DNA of 64,000 nucleotides from Cristatella mucedo (taxonomy: Eukaryota > Bryozoa > Phylactolaemata > Cristatellidae), in assembly GCA_009760855.2 (NCBI GenBank), contig WPIO01000012.1, forward strand, positions 2,824,001 through 2,888,000, in the 5' to 3' direction. The position numbers and the translations under genes were made by a program. The first letter of the stretch is position 1, and each line of letters starts with the position of its first letter. Positions 34,240 through 47,092 of the stretch are shown here, piece by piece. The notes below the pieces were generated by a model. The model was not told the DNA's origin. It ran no database searches and saw nothing but the letters and a program-made list of their open reading frames with translations.

Positions 34240-36780
34240 ATCCAACTAATGGTAGGTTACCGATGGTGGTGCAAATTAACAACCTCGGGCAGAAAATCTA
34301 GCTGTATCTGCGACTTTTCCGACAGTCTTTCTCTGTGTTCTTTGCACCACGAATCTCTTCTCATTCTGGGTGCCCATTATAACAAACATCTGCCTGACAC
34401 CAGCAGCCTGTTGCGTCTTCAGCAACAATCGAGGTGTTCCATTTCATTTTCCTAGAAATCATCTATCGACAAAAATATTACTGAATCACAGATACACAAT
34501 CCAAAATTGCTTATATCTACCATCAGTCATCTCCTGAGCTGTTTCCAGATAACTCCTTACCTACTAATCTTTGCGGTGACCTAGCTGATTGCTTCTTTTG
34601 CTTTTTTGTCAGCAAGATGCACAAGCTCAGAGTCATTTCCTAAGGTTGCAGAATCCTCTCTGAACTCCTGTCCCTCAATTAGATCCCTACAGGACTCATG
34701 TTCCTCGATTCTTGCACTACCTTGATGAATACATTCAAGGAGGCCACGGGGACCTTATCCTGAAATTCAGCTCCCACTCAAAATAAGAATACTAGTCCTC
34801 TAAACCCTATTCCCACTGACCCAATTCTATGGCGCTTAGTTCTGCTGCTGCTGCTGCCATATATTACTAGCATAATAAATACGGCTAAGCCTCATGTCTT
34901 GTCCGTGCACCTTTCAAAAAGGCTCTCATTAAGCCACTAATTAAGAAAGTGACGCTATACCAAGAGGGCTCGAGCAGCTTCCATCCAGTCTTCTTTTTAA
35001 AGTTCCTATCAAAGACACTAGAACGAGTTGTGGCAGACCATCTGAACTTTTATATTGAGACCTCAAACCTGGCAAGTAAGTTATAGTCTGGGCTTAGAGC
35101 TAATCACTTCACAGAGTCAGCATTGGTTAGGGTGTACGAAGACCTGCTCAGGAATGCAGACTTGGGTAAAGTCTCTCTCTGCTTTTCTGCTTCACCTCTG
35201 ATCTTTGATCTTGGTCGTCAGTGTTCGATACTATTGATCACAAGAAAAGCACTTACTTTGCAGGTCCTAGGCTGTGGAGCTCAACTCCACAATTCTAACG
35301 CAACGACAACTACTTTCCTGCTGCAGACCATGGCACATCGTTCCAGTAGTCTTGAGCTGCTACTTCCACGCTACTCAATACTTCAATTGCTCTCCTGGCT
35401 CAGCTATTCTTATTGAGTGTGGAAGTCGGTTGGCTACCGAATGCGTACAGAATGCTGCTTAGGCTCTGAGTGCGCTATACCAAACTCTTCTGCGTAACAT
35501 CCCCGTAGTCTGTGTAGCTTTTGTGGAGTTGCAGAGTTACAGGTAGATTACATTATAAAGTCCTTCTTGAGTGCCTCACATCTTGCCTGAGCATCACTAG
35601 CAATGCACTGCCATGGTTCAGGTCTTATCTAAGTGGGAGACTCCCGAGTAATAATGTGAACGGACAATAATCATCCGAGGAACAACTTAAGTACGGGCTA
35701 GCTCAGGGTTGTGTGCGTGGTCCTGTTCTTTTCACGGTTTATACATTCCTACTTTCCGAATTGATTGCAGGCACAACCTATTCTTTCTTTTTTTCTAGGC
35801 AGATGACACTCAGCTGTACCTTTGCTTTGATCCGTCCCAGCCCTCGAGCATGTCGAATTCTCTGTACACTGTTGTTGCATTAATTACATCTGCACAAGGA
35901 TGGCAGCAAACTTTTTTAAATTAACTGACGACAAAACCCACTTACTAATTACTAGAAAACTAAATTTGATTTAGAAATTTGAAAACCTAAAGCTCCAAAT
36001 CTGCTCTTCCAGCAAATGTCCTGTTGAATCTGCACGACATCTGTTTTCCAAGTAGCCTCTCATTAGACGACCACCTCAGCTCCGCAGTCGTGTGCCTTCT
36101 TTCAGCTGCATAAAATTTAGGCTTGTGTAGACAGAGGTACCACGTCAAAATTGGTCCGTTCTTTTATGACATCCCGTCTTGACTTCTGCAACTCACTGCT
36201 TGCTAGTCTATCGACCTGTGAAATCATTCGCTTACAGTTGGTGCGAAATGGTCGCCGATTTGCGCAGGATCCCAATCAAGTATTGACTCCGATGTCAAGG
36301 TAGCTCATCCCTTCACTCTCTGGCTCCAGCCTAGGAGACCATGCCTTTATTTCCTATGCTCCCAGAGCCTGGAACTAACTCCCGATGCACGTCCACAACG
36401 TCCCCTGATATGGCGACATTTACAAAAGCTTAAGACGTCTCTATTAATTAAAGTGAAAAAGTCCTCCGTCCTTTTCATCGTCACACGTCAAGATGGCGAC
36501 TGGTACTACCGGGAGTGACGTGTAATAAACGTGCAATTCTAAAGCAAAGCGAGTCCAAAGGAAGTGAACTCTAGTACGCTTTCATTACAACATTTAAGGG
36601 GTTTGTTGTGATTCGTCTTTTGTGTGCATGTGCGTGCTTACACTGCCTGCTGCTTGTGGATGTTTCCACCAATCACTTGGTAATGCTTTCTAAAGAGCAT
36701 TAGTAAAAATCATAAAAAGAGATTTAGCTCTCTGATGGTACTATACAAATGCTTTATTATTGTTGTTATTAAACATCGTA
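34240..36780 (+). mobile_element. LINE A, long but heavily decayed, with LINE B inside
   Basis: Recognisable in order: an endonuclease relic (LLILGAHYNKHLPDTSS for the usual ILGDFN), the linker (CTCCTGAGCTGTTTCCAG), RT entry (CCAAGAGGGCTCGAGCAGCT), a YADD relic (GGCAGATGACACTCAGCTGT at 35800), the post-RT region (CGTCTTGACTTCTGCAACTC) and a (TTA)-rich end. LINE B splits it at 35250-35558. All frames carry many stops. Confidence 0.8.
35250..35558 (+). mobile_element. LINE B 3' fragment nested in LINE A
   Basis: TTTGCAGGTCCTAGGCTGTG, CAACGACAACTACTTTCCTG, TACCGAATGCGTACAGAATG and ATTACATTAT match the LINE B 3' end. The LINE A sequence GATACTATTGATCACAAG before it continues as AAAGTCCTTCTTGAG after it. 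Confidence 0.8.
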
Positions 36781-36784
36781 AATA

Positions 36785-37110
36785 TACCCAATGGTAACCA
36801 ATGAAGTCCTGTCCCCTTTAAAACAGCAACTGTGAGGCAACTCATTAAAAAGCCATTTCTAGTTCGTCGAAAACTGTGAAACCATTCGTTCAGCCTCTTC
36901 TTCCCTTTTGGTGATCAAGTCCTAAGCTCTTATTCACCAAAATCCTGGAGCTCACTTCTAGCCACCGTCACTATCTGCAATGACTTTAAGTCCCAAATGA
37001 AGGCGCAACTACTCCGGTCAGCTTTCACTTTACCCTGGTGAACTTTTATTCCCTCTTTGCTTTTCTTGTTTACATGTGCGTAGCTTGTATGCATTCTACA
37101 AGCCTAATGC
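36785..37110 (+). mobile_element. LINE C fragment
   Basis: TCCTGGAGCTCACTTCTAGC, CTGCAATGACTTTAAGTCCC and GGTCAGCTTTCACTTTACCC correspond to the C-terminal W-N-S-L-P...FK..L..HLF.SAF region common to L2/CR1-like LINEs, but differ from A and B. A related piece lies at 58340-58625. Family assignment is inference. Confidence 0.45.
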
Positions 37111-37653
37111 TCAACTTTCCCATAATCGTGCGTGCCATCACTCTAGCATTTGCATGCCACTGTTTGCTTTTGCACGAATTCAAAGCACAATACCGTCTAT
37201 GTAATCGAGTTTTGGTTATGGATTCACCTGCAGCCAGTTTACATTGCACCTGGATAGGTATTCATTTCTCTTCGGACCTAAGCTGTACAAGAAACCCTAT
37301 AACTCTCACATAGGCTGGCCGCGGTAGGCGCACGCTATTTCCACGTTCGAAGCAATATTTGTGGTATACTTTGAGACACGCTGAAATGCAGTCCACTAGT
37401 TATGAGCCGTTTTTGATTGGGATCACCAATATTTGTTAATGATTCCTGTTGAAAGACTGTGAGCAGATATTGAGAGCTGGGTATTCTCACGCATGTTTGA
37501 GGACCTAAACGTAAAGCTTGATATGCGCTGTTTTCTTCTATCTCCTCCTGCGATCTTTGTAACCGGTTCCGAAATTGTTTTCCCTGCTGTGTTTCCATTT
37601 CATACCTGAATTCTTTATGGTTACTTCTGCGATCACTTAGCAGTGCTTTTTAA
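37111..37653. other. Unrecognised intergenic stretch
   Basis: Short ORFs under 95 codons in both strands; no recognised domain or repeat. Confidence 0.4.
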
Positions 37654-37800
37654 TACAATGTAATGTATCTCCGTCTGCAACTCCACAAAGTCATAAAGAC
37701 CATGCGGGTGCTACGCAGGAGAGTTTTGTATAGCGCACTCACAGCCTAGGCGGCTTTTGGTATGTATTCGGTAGCCAAGAGACTTCGTCTAACGCAACAA
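37654..37800 (-). mobile_element. LINE B 3' tail fragment
   Basis: TACAATGTAATGTATCTCCG and CTCCACAAAGTCATAAAGAC lead into ACGCAGGAGAGTTTTGTATA: an inverse copy of the LINE B end, close to the copy at 10037-10884. Confidence 0.85.
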
Positions 37801-37979
37801 AGAGAATGTGGGAAGCATAGCAGAGTCAGGAGAGCAGTTGAGGTAGTGAGTAGCGCCATTGTCCGAAAATTGTCGGGTACGAGACTGAGCTCTAGCATCC
37901 GCTATTTACTGTGTGTTTTGGTTGGGCTAATACGCCTGCTAATGCTGTAATTGAATAACAGTGCGTCTTGTCTTAACGT

Positions 37980-38242
37980 GTCTTGTCTTAATGTCTTAAA
38001 AACGCACCTATTTAAGACAGCGTTTAGTGGGTCCCCGTGATTCGTCCTTTATGTGCGTATGCGTGCTGACCCTGCGCATGCATGTCACCCCTAACCATGT
38101 TATTCGTGTTGCTTATCAAGCATGATATTGTTCACCATTAAATTTTATTTCCCTTTGCAGCAAATGTAAAGCGCCAAGGAAAAGATTGAGATCTCTGAGG
38201 GCGCTTTATCGAGTGCAGTATTATTATCATTATTATTATTAG
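37980..38242 (+). mobile_element. LINE A 3' fragment with (ATT)n
   Basis: AAAAACGCACCTATTTAAGA, CAGCGTTTAGTGGGTCCCCG, GCAGCAAATGTAAAGCGCC and GAGGGCGCTTTATCGAGTGC then ATT repeats. Confidence 0.85.
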
Positions 38243-38309
38243 CGCATAACCTCTCTGTGTGCACACAAAAATTGTCAAACTGATTATTGTTGCCAGGCTT
38301 AATGTATAA

Positions 38310-38645
38310 CTACTCACACCCTTGTAAGCATAACTTTGTCATCTTATGCTTACATAGAAGTTTTGCTTGTTCTTTCAGCAACCAATAAAAGCAGTATCTC
38401 AAAGGATGCAAAATGGCGGCAAACCTAGCTCTGATCGCGACTGCGATCCTAAGCCCAAAAACGGCAGCACTCGCACACCATATGTGCAGCATTGAACCTA
38501 AATATTGAGCCTGTATTCCTGTAATCCCTACCAGTATTCTTGTAAGTAGGTGAAGTAATGGATACGTTGATACTGCGGAAGTCAGAAATCCTGCCATTGT
38601 TGACCCTACCTCTGAGCACAACTTCCCTCTGAGTATAGTAAATCG
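38310..38645 (-). pseudogene. Class A GPCR fragment, TM2 to second intracellular loop
   Basis: A 103-codon minus-strand open segment contains MAGFLTSAVSTYPLLHLL (TM2-like) and FGLRIAVAIRARFAAILHPL followed by RYCFYW. The last part matches the TM3/loop-2 signature of class A receptors (DRY..I.HPLRY) with Asp replaced by Ala at the E/DRY position. The distance from GFL in TM2 to ARF equals that from GFL to DRF in the intact receptor at 61810-62724 (57 residues each), which argues against chance. TM1, TM4-TM7 and a start codon are not found; a LINE A end abuts on the C-terminal side. Probably a dead member of the same cluster. Confidence 0.55.
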
Positions 38646-38984
38646 TCAGACGGAGCGCAGGCTAACAGAGACGTTCAACTGTAGCCGCTCCACAGTGGAC
38701 GCTAGAAATTTTAATTGGTGAGCGACGGTGACTTTCGAAGACCAGAAGAATGCTCCGACATCGGGCTGCCTTTTCTAATACACATCCTTCTCGTTGCAGT
38801 TTATCGAGACCGTTTATCGTTTGCGTCGCTTAACGTGCTTCATCTAGGTCGAACAGAAATTGTATCTGATTAAATGACAATGAATTCGAATTATGCATTC
38901 ATATTCATCCTTTTATCACCTAAGAAACTCGTTTTCCCAGAGAAGGCTATCCCAAAAGAACTCGCCATGCTAGCATTTTAAAGA

Positions 38985-39425
38985 ATTCATTATCTGGCTC
39001 CAGCCTACCTATCAGAATTAGTCCCCAACAGGCTAGAAATCGGACTACCCGCTCTTCTGACTCAAATCGTTTAGCCTTACCTCAAACCAACACAAAATCC
39101 TCTAGACACCACTTCTTTGGTTCATATGCTCCTCCCAAAGCTTGGAACACACCGCCTGATTTGTTGGCATTTAAAAAGAAGCTAAAAACGCACCTGTTTC
39201 TCACATAATTTGCTGGGTTCGTGTGATTTCTCTTTTGTGTGCTTGTGCATGCTGACAATGTGCATGTTATCACTAACCACATTGTGTGCGTTGACACCGT
39301 GCATGTTACTAGTAACCATGTGGTCACGCTCTTTTTGCAACATATTAAAAGTTCCAAGAAAAAGAATACTTTCTCTGGGGCCCTATACAAATGGATTATT
39401 ATTATTATTCGTATTACTATAGGTC
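38985..39425 (+). mobile_element. LINE A 3' fragment
   Basis: CATTATCTGGCTCCAGCCTA, CAGGCTAGAAATCGGACTAC, the L-K-T-H-L-F region, and ATTATTATTATTCG at the end. The UTR has two alternating GCATGTTA/ACTAACCA modules. Confidence 0.75.
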
Positions 39426-39549
39426 TATCTAAGCCATACATCTAACTTAGGACGTAGAGCCGTGACGGCATGCAAGTAAGACTTCAGTTCTAGCTTATAA
39501 AGAAGTTTTCTTTGTTAAAGCGCGACATAGAAAGCTTAATTCCTGCAGA

Positions 39550-40880
39550 TAATAATAATATTACATTTGTAAAGCAAACTATTAGAGCTGAATCTTTTTC
39601 TCGGGGCTTTGCAGATGATTTATAGAAAGTATTATCAAATGATCAGTGCCAAAATCCGCAAGCAGCAAACACAGTGTAAGCAGAAATATGCACTCGAAAG
39701 ACGAAACACAAATACCACTAAATGCTGTAATAAACATGTGCGTTTTAAGTTTCTTTTTAATTAAATGTCGCCATTTCAGTCAGGTGATCCTGTGACATGC
39801 GTCAGTAATCAGTTCCAGGCTTTGGAAGCATGCGAACTAAAGGTACGGACTCCAACGGTTTTGAGGTACGGGCTGTCACAAATTCATGGACCAATTTAGA
39901 TTTAGTACCCCTGTCCAAGCAAACCAGAATTTTAGCAATTTTATATAGCTGAACGTACTCATAATTGACTGTGGAGCTGATGTGGTCGTCTAACGAAAGG
40001 TCACTTTGGAACAGGACACCTTGCCGATTCAACAGCAGATATGCTGGCGGAGCCGATTTTGAGCGTTACGTTTTCTTATGTTTGAATCACACTTGGTTTG
40101 CCCATAACTACTTCGCTGGTTGTTTCGTCATTTAATTTTAGAAAGTGTGCTGCCATTCATGTGCAGATTTCATCAATATATGCAGCAAGCGAGTTCGACG
40201 TGCTCGAGAGAATTCGACGAATTCGAGGGCTGGGCGGGATCAAATCAAAATTACATCAGAGTGTCATCTGCCTACAAGTGAAAGCCTAGATTGTGCTGGG
40301 CGATCACATCGGCAAGAGGGAGAGTATAAACTGTGAATAGAGGCGAAACGAGCACAGAGCCCTGAGGTACCCCCCCCTACTCAAGTGGTTCCTCAGATGA
40401 CCTTTGCCTGTTCACAGCAATACTCGGGAGTCTCCCACTGAGATAGGACCTGAACCATTGCAGTTCAGGGCCAGTGATATCCAGGAAAGATGCGAGACGC
40501 TCAAGAAGGACTTTGCGATCAATATTATTGAAAGCTGCCGAAATTTCAAGCAGAACAATCAGAGAGACTTTAACAAAGTCTGAATTCCTGAGAAGGTCGG
40601 CATACACCCTAACCAACGCTGACTCTGCGAAGTGATTGGCTCTCAGCTAAGACTGTAAGTTGCTAGGTTCGAAGTCTCAATGCAACAGTTCAATTGGTCT
40701 GCCACAACTCTTTCTAGTGTCTTTGATAGGAAAGAGAGGAGGAAGACTCGGCGGAAGCTGCCGGAATCCCCATTGTAATATAATATATATATATATATCA
40801 GCTGTGCTTTCCTAATTAGTGGCCTAACAACAGCCTTTTTGAAAGGTGCAGGGACATGATCTGAGGCTAAACAAGTATGC
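39550..40880 (-). mobile_element. LINE A variant, decayed, partial RT
   Basis: The minus strand reads VVRPLIRKAQL (RT entry), LIVLLEISAAFNNIDRKVLL (motif A with Asp replaced by Asn), [20 protein letters not shown], then a relic of the post-RT region (LDDHISSTVNYEYVQLYKIA). An (AT)n of about 20 bp interrupts at 40780. The 3' end is the variant with GATTTATAGAAAGTATTATC. Dead. Confidence 0.8.
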
Positions 40881-42539
40881 AACTGTCATTTCGGTCTCTT
40901 GGTTTCATGATGGTAGATGGTGGGAACCGAGTAAAACCGCACTGCGGAAGCGCAAGGCGGACCAACGATCCATGCTACAGGTCCTCTGACAACGCTCTCG
41001 TGACAGTAACGCGCTATTTAGCCTGGCCTTTGATAGGAGTACTTTCGTAGCGTTTCATGATGATAGTAATGAAGCCTCCTTAAGGCCTTGCTGGAGGTTC
41101 ATAACTCAAATATGCTTTCTGATACTTGAAAGTCGGCCGAGCAGTTAAGAATCAAGAGTCAGGGTCTTTTTAATACAGTATTGTTCTTCTTTTGCTTTAA
41201 TTCCCTTGCGTAGTTAGCGAATTGGGTTGGGTCGTTTGAGTCGAGAAGGAGAACCGAGGTTATCCATAATATGCCCATAAACAGACTGACAGCCAGGCAC
41301 ACGTTGACTAATCGGTTACCTTCCTTCGCAGAGATTCGGACAAATACAGCTACAAAGCCGGGGTGATAGGAAGGATTTACCCAGCAAAGTCACGATACTT
41401 TGGATGAGTCCTGATGTCTTTTGGTGTGGCCCTTCAGATTGCCACCTTCGAGAGACAGAACAAATCAGTCTGCTATTAAATTTTACCAAGTGGATGGATA
41501 GGATTGCACTAGATGAATATGACTGCATGCAAATTGACCGATTTAGTTCAATCTCGCCACTAAGATGTAGATCAGCAGCCCAGTAGTTATTTTGGATTCG
41601 CTGATTGTGTTTGGTCGTTGACTAAGAAATAGTTATAGTAAATATTTATTTAAGCACTATCAAGCCAGACCGTCGTGAAATAGATCTATTGAGTCTTATA
41701 TTGGGACTAAATCGCGCGATTTTAGAGCCATGGCGATAGATGAAGGTTGCACAATAGCCCAGCGGTTGACTTCAACTAATATTCGCAGTACCCTAACTCT
41801 ACTCTTTGCGAGAATCTACCATGAGAACTTGCTTTCTTACGCAACCAGCGACAGCTTATGCACTCAAATCTCTTGAAGTCTCTTGATACTTTAAATCAGC
41901 TCGGTATATTTTAAGATTCGATGGCTACGGCAGAAGGGTTCGACAAATGTGCTGCCACCGCTCGAGGCTATAGTGAAAGCCATTGTCATCAAAATGAGAA
42001 GTAGCAGCTTTCACTTTCACTCACTCACACGTCACCACTGACAGCATGGCCCACGCTTAAACCGGGCTCTGCCCAGCTATTAGAGAAAGTGTAAACTTTG
42101 AGATTAACTGACATACCGCCGAAAGCTTTGTAGTAACTATTCGAGGTGTCGAGGAAATTACGCTGCTTCTTGTTCTTACTTAGATGCTGGCTTATACGTG
42201 GAGACTTCGACGTTGGAAGATGCAGGACCATTACCTGAGGCTTTGTCGTAGGGTGTGAGCGAGACGCGGCAATGACGTTTGCGATGGACCGAAGTGGCGA
42301 AATCATTAAGTGGATAGCTGTGCTTGCTTTTCTGTGCTCTTTCATCAGTACCTCACGTCTCAGCTCCGTGGATCAGAATCTCTTGCCGAGAACTAATAGG
42401 ATGTGTCTTAGAGACGCCATTCTAAGCCCATTGGAGATGCCAACAAAGGTTAATCGAAATATCAGCTACTGGCCAGCCTCGGCGGAAGTTGATCAATGAC
42501 GAATCTTGCAGTTCTCGACCTTTGCTAGCACAAGCTTCA

Positions 42540-42613
42540 TGTCGAAATCACTCACTCACTTTCTCTCTCACGCTTGCTCTCGCTCTCTCTCACACACACA
42601 CTCTCTATCTCTT

Positions 42614-42705
<92 letters not shown>

Positions 42706-42732
42706 TCCCTCTCTCTGTTTCTCTCTCTATCA
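42540..42732. repeat. (CT)n-rich microsatellite
   Basis: CACTCACTTTCTCTC and CACACACACACTC lead into pure (CT)n over about 80 bp, at the position matching 20430-20500 in copy 2. Confidence 0.95.
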
Positions 42733-43944
42733 CGAGGTGTGAGCGCAACGGGTGCCTATATTGCCCTTTTCTGAGACGCTGCATTGCTAGTCTTTTTGTA
42801 AGCCAAGACAAAATCGGCATTACTTACTGTGCTCGTAGACGGCACTACTTGTTCGACGTGTCCTGTGCGCGAACCTGGAGTAAACGGCAAAGCGCTCTCG
42901 CGGCTCATCCCAGGCAAGCAGACCGCGAACGGCTCGCTCAACAGGCTCGCTGCCGGCCGCTCACGCTCCACAGCAAAAGGAAGGATGATAAACGAAGGAC
43001 GACAGCAGAAAGTGGCGCTCGCGTCTTCTGTGGCTGCCTATGCAGGCTGCCAATTTATACTTGCTGTATGATAAATAAGATGCTGAAATTGCGGCTGCCG
43101 TTCGCGATTGCTGTGGACGCTGAAGTGCGGCGGCAGGTTTGCTTTGATCTTGATAACCTTTTCTGCGTCTGTCAATTTGACGACAGTAATGCGAGGACTG
43201 ACGAATGCGCACTCGTCGCTTCGTCTTCATTTCCGCGGCCTGGGTGAGAAGTTCGATCTGTATTCAACGGTAAGCCGTGCAATGCCGCAGCGGAGGAGGC
43301 AGGAAATCGTGGACTTCGCGGATTTGAATGGACAGTTTCCAGCTGCTCACATTCATCGAACGCCTTATCCTCGGCGATGACGAATATACTTGGTCAGGCA
43401 CAGAAGCAGGCCGAGTCTGTTGTGCACCGGGTAATCCACTCTATCGTAATGCAGATTAAGCTTACTTTGCACAGATTAACTTTGAAGTTGACACGAAGGC
43501 CATCGACTCGCTGCGGTCTGCCGAGACCCTGCAATCGGCAGGCCTTCTGGCAGCCTAGTAGCCACTTTGCTCGTACAACGGTTGCTTAGGAAAAGAACGG
43601 GTTGGCGTACGCGATGGTGCTTAGCCAACTGGGAGGAAACTTGCTGGAAGGAGCAGAGCGGCGCCGTCATCGCCGGCGAAGTCCGCCAGAGCGTCAGGCG
43701 TCAAGAGCTAGTCTGTCGCGCTCTGCCGACCGCATGCAGCTCACACGACGGGCCCGGCGGTCTGGACGCTCCAACGAAGGCTTCATAGCGAGAGCGATGT
43801 GTAACTGAGCAGGCCTCGACTGGCCATGCAAATAGCAGTAACTAGCGCTTGGACCGGCTAAAGGTTAAACGTCACGCATCTGCGGCTACTGGAAGCCGCC
43901 GACGGCAATTACAGCGGCTTTCTCCGTTGAATCTCTGGCTCACT

Positions 43945-44366
<422 letters not shown>

Positions 44367-44457
44367 TAGTTGAAACTGCAAGGCGGTTTCTTAAGCCAGG
44401 CTCATAGGTGGGACTGATAAGGTCCTTTGAATATAAGGAGAAGTAATATGATTGTAG

Positions 44458-44592
44458 CAGCCTCATTTTTATAGCGGCAGAAGATCTTTCATGGCTATTA
44501 CCAGCGCTTATAGTAATTATTATAGAATCGACCACTGCAGGATTCGAACCCACGACCCGGGTAGTGAAGAGCTAGCACCTTGCCACCGGATT
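44458..44592 (-). mobile_element. SINE1 copy
   Basis: TTATAGCGGCAGAAGATCTT, GGATTCGAACCCACGACCCG and GTGAAGAGCTAGCACCTTGC, in the order of the fuller copy at 33424; the head is truncated. Confidence 0.7.
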
Positions 44593-44959
44593 GAGATCCT
44601 TAGCCTACGATATTCCTGCCTTGCTGGCAGCACTGCCAACAATGGCCGTCCTTAAGAGCGATCAGGGCTACATGACTACGAAAAAGAATATCACAAACGG
44701 AACGTGGAGGTTTTATAAAAGCCAAGTGGTGAGCTGTTGCAGGTACGCCGTCGAACTTTTTAATTTTGCCCCACTCGCAGATGATTAATATCACCAGCCG
44801 CTATTCCATTATCAAAGGAGTTGTACCACTGTAGACGCAAAATCTAAAACGCTGGAGCTAGTGTGACCTTCTTACTCAGGCCTTTGTAGGCCCTAATTTT
44901 AGCGATGTTCCTTAGAGTGAAGTTGGCTCACTCAACCGTGGAGGAAATTTGATCAAGCA
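44593..44959. other. Unrecognised segment
   Basis: Two ORFs of about 65 codons overlap on opposite strands without resemblance to any family. GCGATGTTCCTTAGAGTGAA near 44902 resembles the start of the post-RT LINE region but is too short to call. Confidence 0.35.
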
Positions 44960-45418
44960 ATCATAATAAAGTTCTTATGCTGACCCACAAGGCCCGCCAC
45001 GGCTTGGCTCCTTCATACCTAGCTGAACTGCTGCATCAGTTTCTGCCTCTTCGCTTCCTCAGGTCCATTCCTCCGCTTAAAGACCGTTGGCGACAGAAGC
45101 TTTAGCTTTGCAGGTCCTAGACTGTGGAACTCGCTTCCACAATTCTTACGCAACGACAACTACTCTCCTACTGCCGACTATGGCTCATCCTTTTCAGCGG
45201 TCCTGAGCTGCTAGTTCCATGCTACTCACTACCTCAACTGCCCTCCTGACTCTGCTATGCTTCTTACTTTCTCTTCTTTTCGTGATACGAAGTCTAATGG
45301 CTACCGAATGCGTACCGAAAGCCGCTTTGGCTATGAGCGCACCATAAAAAATCTCCTGCGTAACACCCACGTGGTCTTTATGACTTTGTGGAGTTACAGG
45401 AGGAGATACATTACATAA
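44960..45418 (+). mobile_element. LINE B 3' fragment
   Basis: CTGACCCACAAGGCCCGCCA, CTAGCTGAACTGCTGCATCA and GTTACAGGAGGAGATACATT match the 10037 copy closely, with a deletion after the LRS motif. Relatively young. Confidence 0.85.
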
Positions 45419-45829
45419 CTTAGTTTAGAATACCACACCCATATTACTGGCAGACGTACCGGAAATGAACGTTAGATGAACCGATCCCGATAGTGAGGTC
45501 TTCTAACTTTCTGATGACAGTTGATTTGCTGTAATAACTCTTGAAACTTTACATCGGTTTCGATGACCCTGCGACCCCACTGACCGTGACCGTTTTACCC
45601 GACTCGTCCAGTTACTCGGCGAACAGGTGCGAATGGGCAAAGTGGAAGTCCGGAGCGCACGCACCCGGCCAGCCCTAATGCGAAGCAGGGGCCCAGAGAA
45701 GGAGATATAGTTACTGTTACAAACGGGCTGCCTTACACGACCGGAAACAACTCGGCCGCGAACACGGTGCACGTCTAACGGTGCTAGTCCCTCGGTCGAC
45801 GTACACCAATAGCCGACGATGCCCTGAGC
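45419..45829. other. GC-richer unrecognised segment
   Basis: A stretch of higher GC leading into repeat D. Short ORFs on both strands lack known domains. Confidence 0.35.
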
Positions 45830-46290
45830 CTTTAAGTGGTGGCTATCGTAAAGTTCTCAAATCGTTTATTCACCAGCAGCACTTCTCACTCCCAGCGAGA
45901 GAGCCCCAACTGCTCCGCCGTGCGTTAACTTCCTCTCTGCCCCTCTCCCCCTGGTCGACTCCCCTGATTCGTCGACCACAACTGTGCACCGCCCGACACT
46001 GATTGTGAACCACCATCTGGCCACCGGCTGGTTCGTGCCACATCAAAGGCGGACCACAGCAGTGCACCTGCCGACCCTGATGGTGAATACACCATCTGGC
46101 CACCGGCGGGTTACCAGCCTGTGTCCAGGCCACATCACAGGCTCATCAAAGGAGCCGGCATACAATACATGCCTACACACGTACATACGAACTACACGCC
46201 CCCTTGACCTTAAGGTCACGAGTCAGGAGCCGGCATACAATGCATACATACATACGAACTACATATCGACTTGCAGGCGCAGCATGAATG
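45830..46290. repeat. Repeat D, copy 2, with internal tandem units
   Basis: CACCATCTGGCCACCGGC occurs twice (46011 and 46090), and AGGAGCCGGCATACAATRCAT with ACATACGAACTACA also occurs twice (46150-46200 and 46225-46265). The first part corresponds to 29880-30150. A palindrome GACCTTAAGGTC lies at 46207-46218. No protein recognised. Confidence 0.55.
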
Positions 46291-46436
46291 CTCCCAGGTT
46301 TGCCGCCCGTGGCGAAACGCGGCAGCAACGAAGTGCAACCATGCCTCAAGATGGCTTTTTCTCTAGCGTCGTTAGGCAGCGTGTCCGACAGCTGAGTAGG
46401 ATTACAGGCGCCGAGTATCGGTGATAGGGAACATTA

Positions 46437-47090
46437 ATAATAATAATAATAATAATAATGCACTTGATAAAGCAGTCTCAGATCACTCAATCTCTTTCCA
46501 GGCGCTTTACATTGGCTGCTAAGGAAAGACGATTAAAGGGTGAGTGGTATCATGCTTGATAAACAGCATGAATAATATGGTTAAGGGTGACATGCACAGG
46601 GTCAGCATACAAGTGTGGTTAGTGGCAGAATGGAACAGTATCAGCATGCAACGGTATCAGCATGCATAACCACATAAAATACGAATCTCAGGGATCCACT
46701 AAATGCTGTCATAAATAGATGCGCTTTTAATTTATTTTTAAATGTGGTCAGGTCAGGGGATGTCGTGACCGAAGTTGGGAGTGAGTTCCAGGCTTTGGGA
46801 GCATACGAACTAAATGCACGGTCTACAAAGGATTTGAGCTTTGTACGAGGTAGTGATAAACTATTGGGTTCCGAAAAGCGGGTGGTACGATGCTTGGCCT
46901 GGTGGGGGAGTAGATCTGAGAGATAGGGTGGAGTCAAAGAATGAAGTTACCTAAAAGTGAGCGACAAAACCTTGAAGTCAATCTGTTGCTGACTGGTAGC
47001 CAGTGCAGGTCGGCAAGAAGTGGTGTGATGTGGCAACTGCGACGCTCATGACGGACAAGCTTAGCTTCGGAGTTTTGCGCCATCTGTAAT
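46437..47090 (-). mobile_element. LINE A, 5'-truncated
   Basis: (AAT)n at 46437-46459, then the 3' UTR and the C-terminal coding relic PYLSDLLPHQAKHRTTRFSE and SYAPKAWNSLPTSVTT on the minus strand. Ends abruptly at an AT-rich stretch next to the next LINE. Confidence 0.88.
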
Positions 47091-47092
47091 TA

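Noticed and set aside
46207-46218. GACCTTAAGGTC palindrome as a nuclear receptor response element
   Set aside because: An inverted AGGTCA-like half-site pair is suggestive, but it is a single site inside repeat D and no gene lies beside it.
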